Positions 7,554-7,821 of a DNA stretch of 7,821 nt are shown piece after piece; the stretch's first letter is position 1, and each line of letters begins with the position of its first letter. The DNA is taken from NCBI GenBank assembly GCA_945910925.1, contig CAMDZX010000090.1:1-7821 (forward strand), given 5' to 3'. A program made the position numbers and the translations under genes. Under the pieces are notes generated by a model. The model made no database searches, was not told the origin of the DNA, and saw only the letters and a program-made list of their open reading frames with translations. This DNA is from an uncultured bacterium (lineage in GTDB: Bacteria; Cyanobacteriota; Vampirovibrionia; Gastranaerophilales; Gastranaerophilaceae).

Positions 7554-7602
7554 CTATATTGTCATTCCGAACTTGTTTCCACTGCTGTCCATGATAATTT
7601 TA
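7554..7602. repeat. 49-base direct repeat, copy 2
   Basis: Same orientation as copy 1, with four differences, one an a-to-g change at 7584 and three in the block 7591-7593. The 115 bases between the copies hold the 7454-7471 palindrome and the 7485-7540 inverted repeat. The arrangement could be a duplicated small element or two insertions of a dispersed repeat. Confidence 0.85.
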
Positions 7603-7611
7603 GTAATAACT

Positions 7612-7637
7612 ATCTGTAACGTAGAGTAGTTGCAGAT
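7612..7637. repeat. Hairpin, 9-bp stem with one G-U pair
   Basis: The arms atctgtaac (7612-7620) and gttgcagat (7629-7637) pair over nine positions with one G-U wobble, around an eight-base loop. No T run follows. It begins ten bases after the second copy of the 49-base repeat. Confidence 0.5.
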
Positions 7638-7655
7638 TATAAGTTTAATAAACAG

Positions 7656-7665
7656 TGTCCGGACA
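7656..7665. repeat. 10-base perfect palindrome
   Basis: The sequence tgtccggaca is its own reverse complement, followed at 7667-7683 by an AT-only stretch. A palindrome beside an AT-rich tract can be a protein-binding site, but there is no loop for a hairpin and nothing ties it to a known regulator. Confidence 0.35.
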
Positions 7666-7682
7666 GTATTTTATTATTTTAT

Positions 7683-7805
7683 TACAGTCACTTAGTGAAA
7701 CAGTAACAAGACGGGTATTGTCTGAGGGTTCGCAAGAAATAATCTTACGCTACAACATACACTACTCCCGAGTTTACCCGTCTGAGGTTGAACTTAGTGA
7801 CTGTA
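7683..7805. other. Nested inverted repeat; candidate structured RNA or small repeat element
   Basis: Three co-axial stems can form. The outer stem pairs tacagtcact (7683-7692) with agtgactgta (7796-7805). The middle stem pairs agacgggta (7709-7717) with tacccgtct (7775-7783). An inner hairpin pairs 7731-7737 with 7743-7749 (one mismatch) around a five-base loop. The total length is 123 bases. The motif gtctgagg also occurs directly repeated at 7720-7727 and 7780-7787, and acttagtga at 7690-7698 and 7792-7800. I do not recognise an RNA family and cannot tell the strand; a mini-element with inverted ends is equally possible. Confidence 0.4.
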
Positions 7806-7821
7806 TTTAGTCGGCGGGTTT

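Larger units (their letters stand above)
7355..7821. other. Downstream non-coding region, repeat-rich
   Basis: After the stop codon I find no convincing gene in 467 bases. The region is AT-rich with scattered GC-rich hairpins and one duplicated 49-base element, listed separately. I see no clear intrinsic terminator: none of the hairpins is followed by a proper T run. The start of the next gene must lie beyond the window. Confidence 0.7.

Noticed and set aside
7390..7602. CRISPR array
   Set aside because: Only two copies with a 115-base spacer and four mismatches; no regular repeat-spacer pattern or cas gene.
7725..7745. tRNA T-arm like 'gggttcgcaa'
   Set aside because: The flanking bases do not form the five-pair T stem and no acceptor or anticodon arm is found on either side.

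Overview
The window is almost entirely one very large reading frame on the + strand (positions 1-7354). It is already open at the first base, so its 5' end lies outside the window. After it come 467 bases of repeat-rich, apparently non-coding DNA. The visible 2450 residues end in a clear FliD C-terminal region. FliD, also called hook-associated protein 2, is the cap at the tip of the bacterial flagellum that helps flagellin assemble. Ordinary FliD proteins are roughly 400-700 residues, so this is a giant version. The extra length consists of two kinds of repeats.

Layout: positions 1-754 and 848-1771 hold two copies of a GLUG-type module (short Gly-rich rungs such as GLVG, GLIG and GFCG, predicted to form a beta-helix), about 90% identical in DNA where compared. 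Positions 1811-5923 hold a long chain of flagellin hook-IN-like domains of roughly 90-125 residues. From 2435 these follow a three-domain cycle (here called alpha-beta-gamma) repeating every 305-322 residues. Positions 5924-6637 hold further hook-IN-like sequence leading into the FliD core, and 6638-7351 hold the FliD C-terminal domain with its terminal helical (D0-like) segment. The stop codon is TAA at 7352. Every repeat period is a multiple of three bases, so recombination between copies would change length without breaking the frame.

The downstream region (7355-7821) has no gene I can support. It holds a 49-base direct repeat present twice 164 bases apart, several hairpins or palindromes, and near the window end a nested inverted repeat (7683-7805) that could be a structured RNA or a small repeat element.

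Organism: a flagellated bacterium using the standard stop code, moderately AT-rich. The giant, repeat-bearing FliD and the short 'tgtcattccgaactt' intergenic repeat remind me of uncultured gut bacteria such as Gastranaerophilales (non-photosynthetic relatives of cyanobacteria). That placement is a weak impression, not shown by the sequence. The most interesting reading is that the protein is a flagellar-tip cap turned into a long adhesin-like fibre or disc. The flagellar role rests on the C-terminus; the adhesive role is inference.
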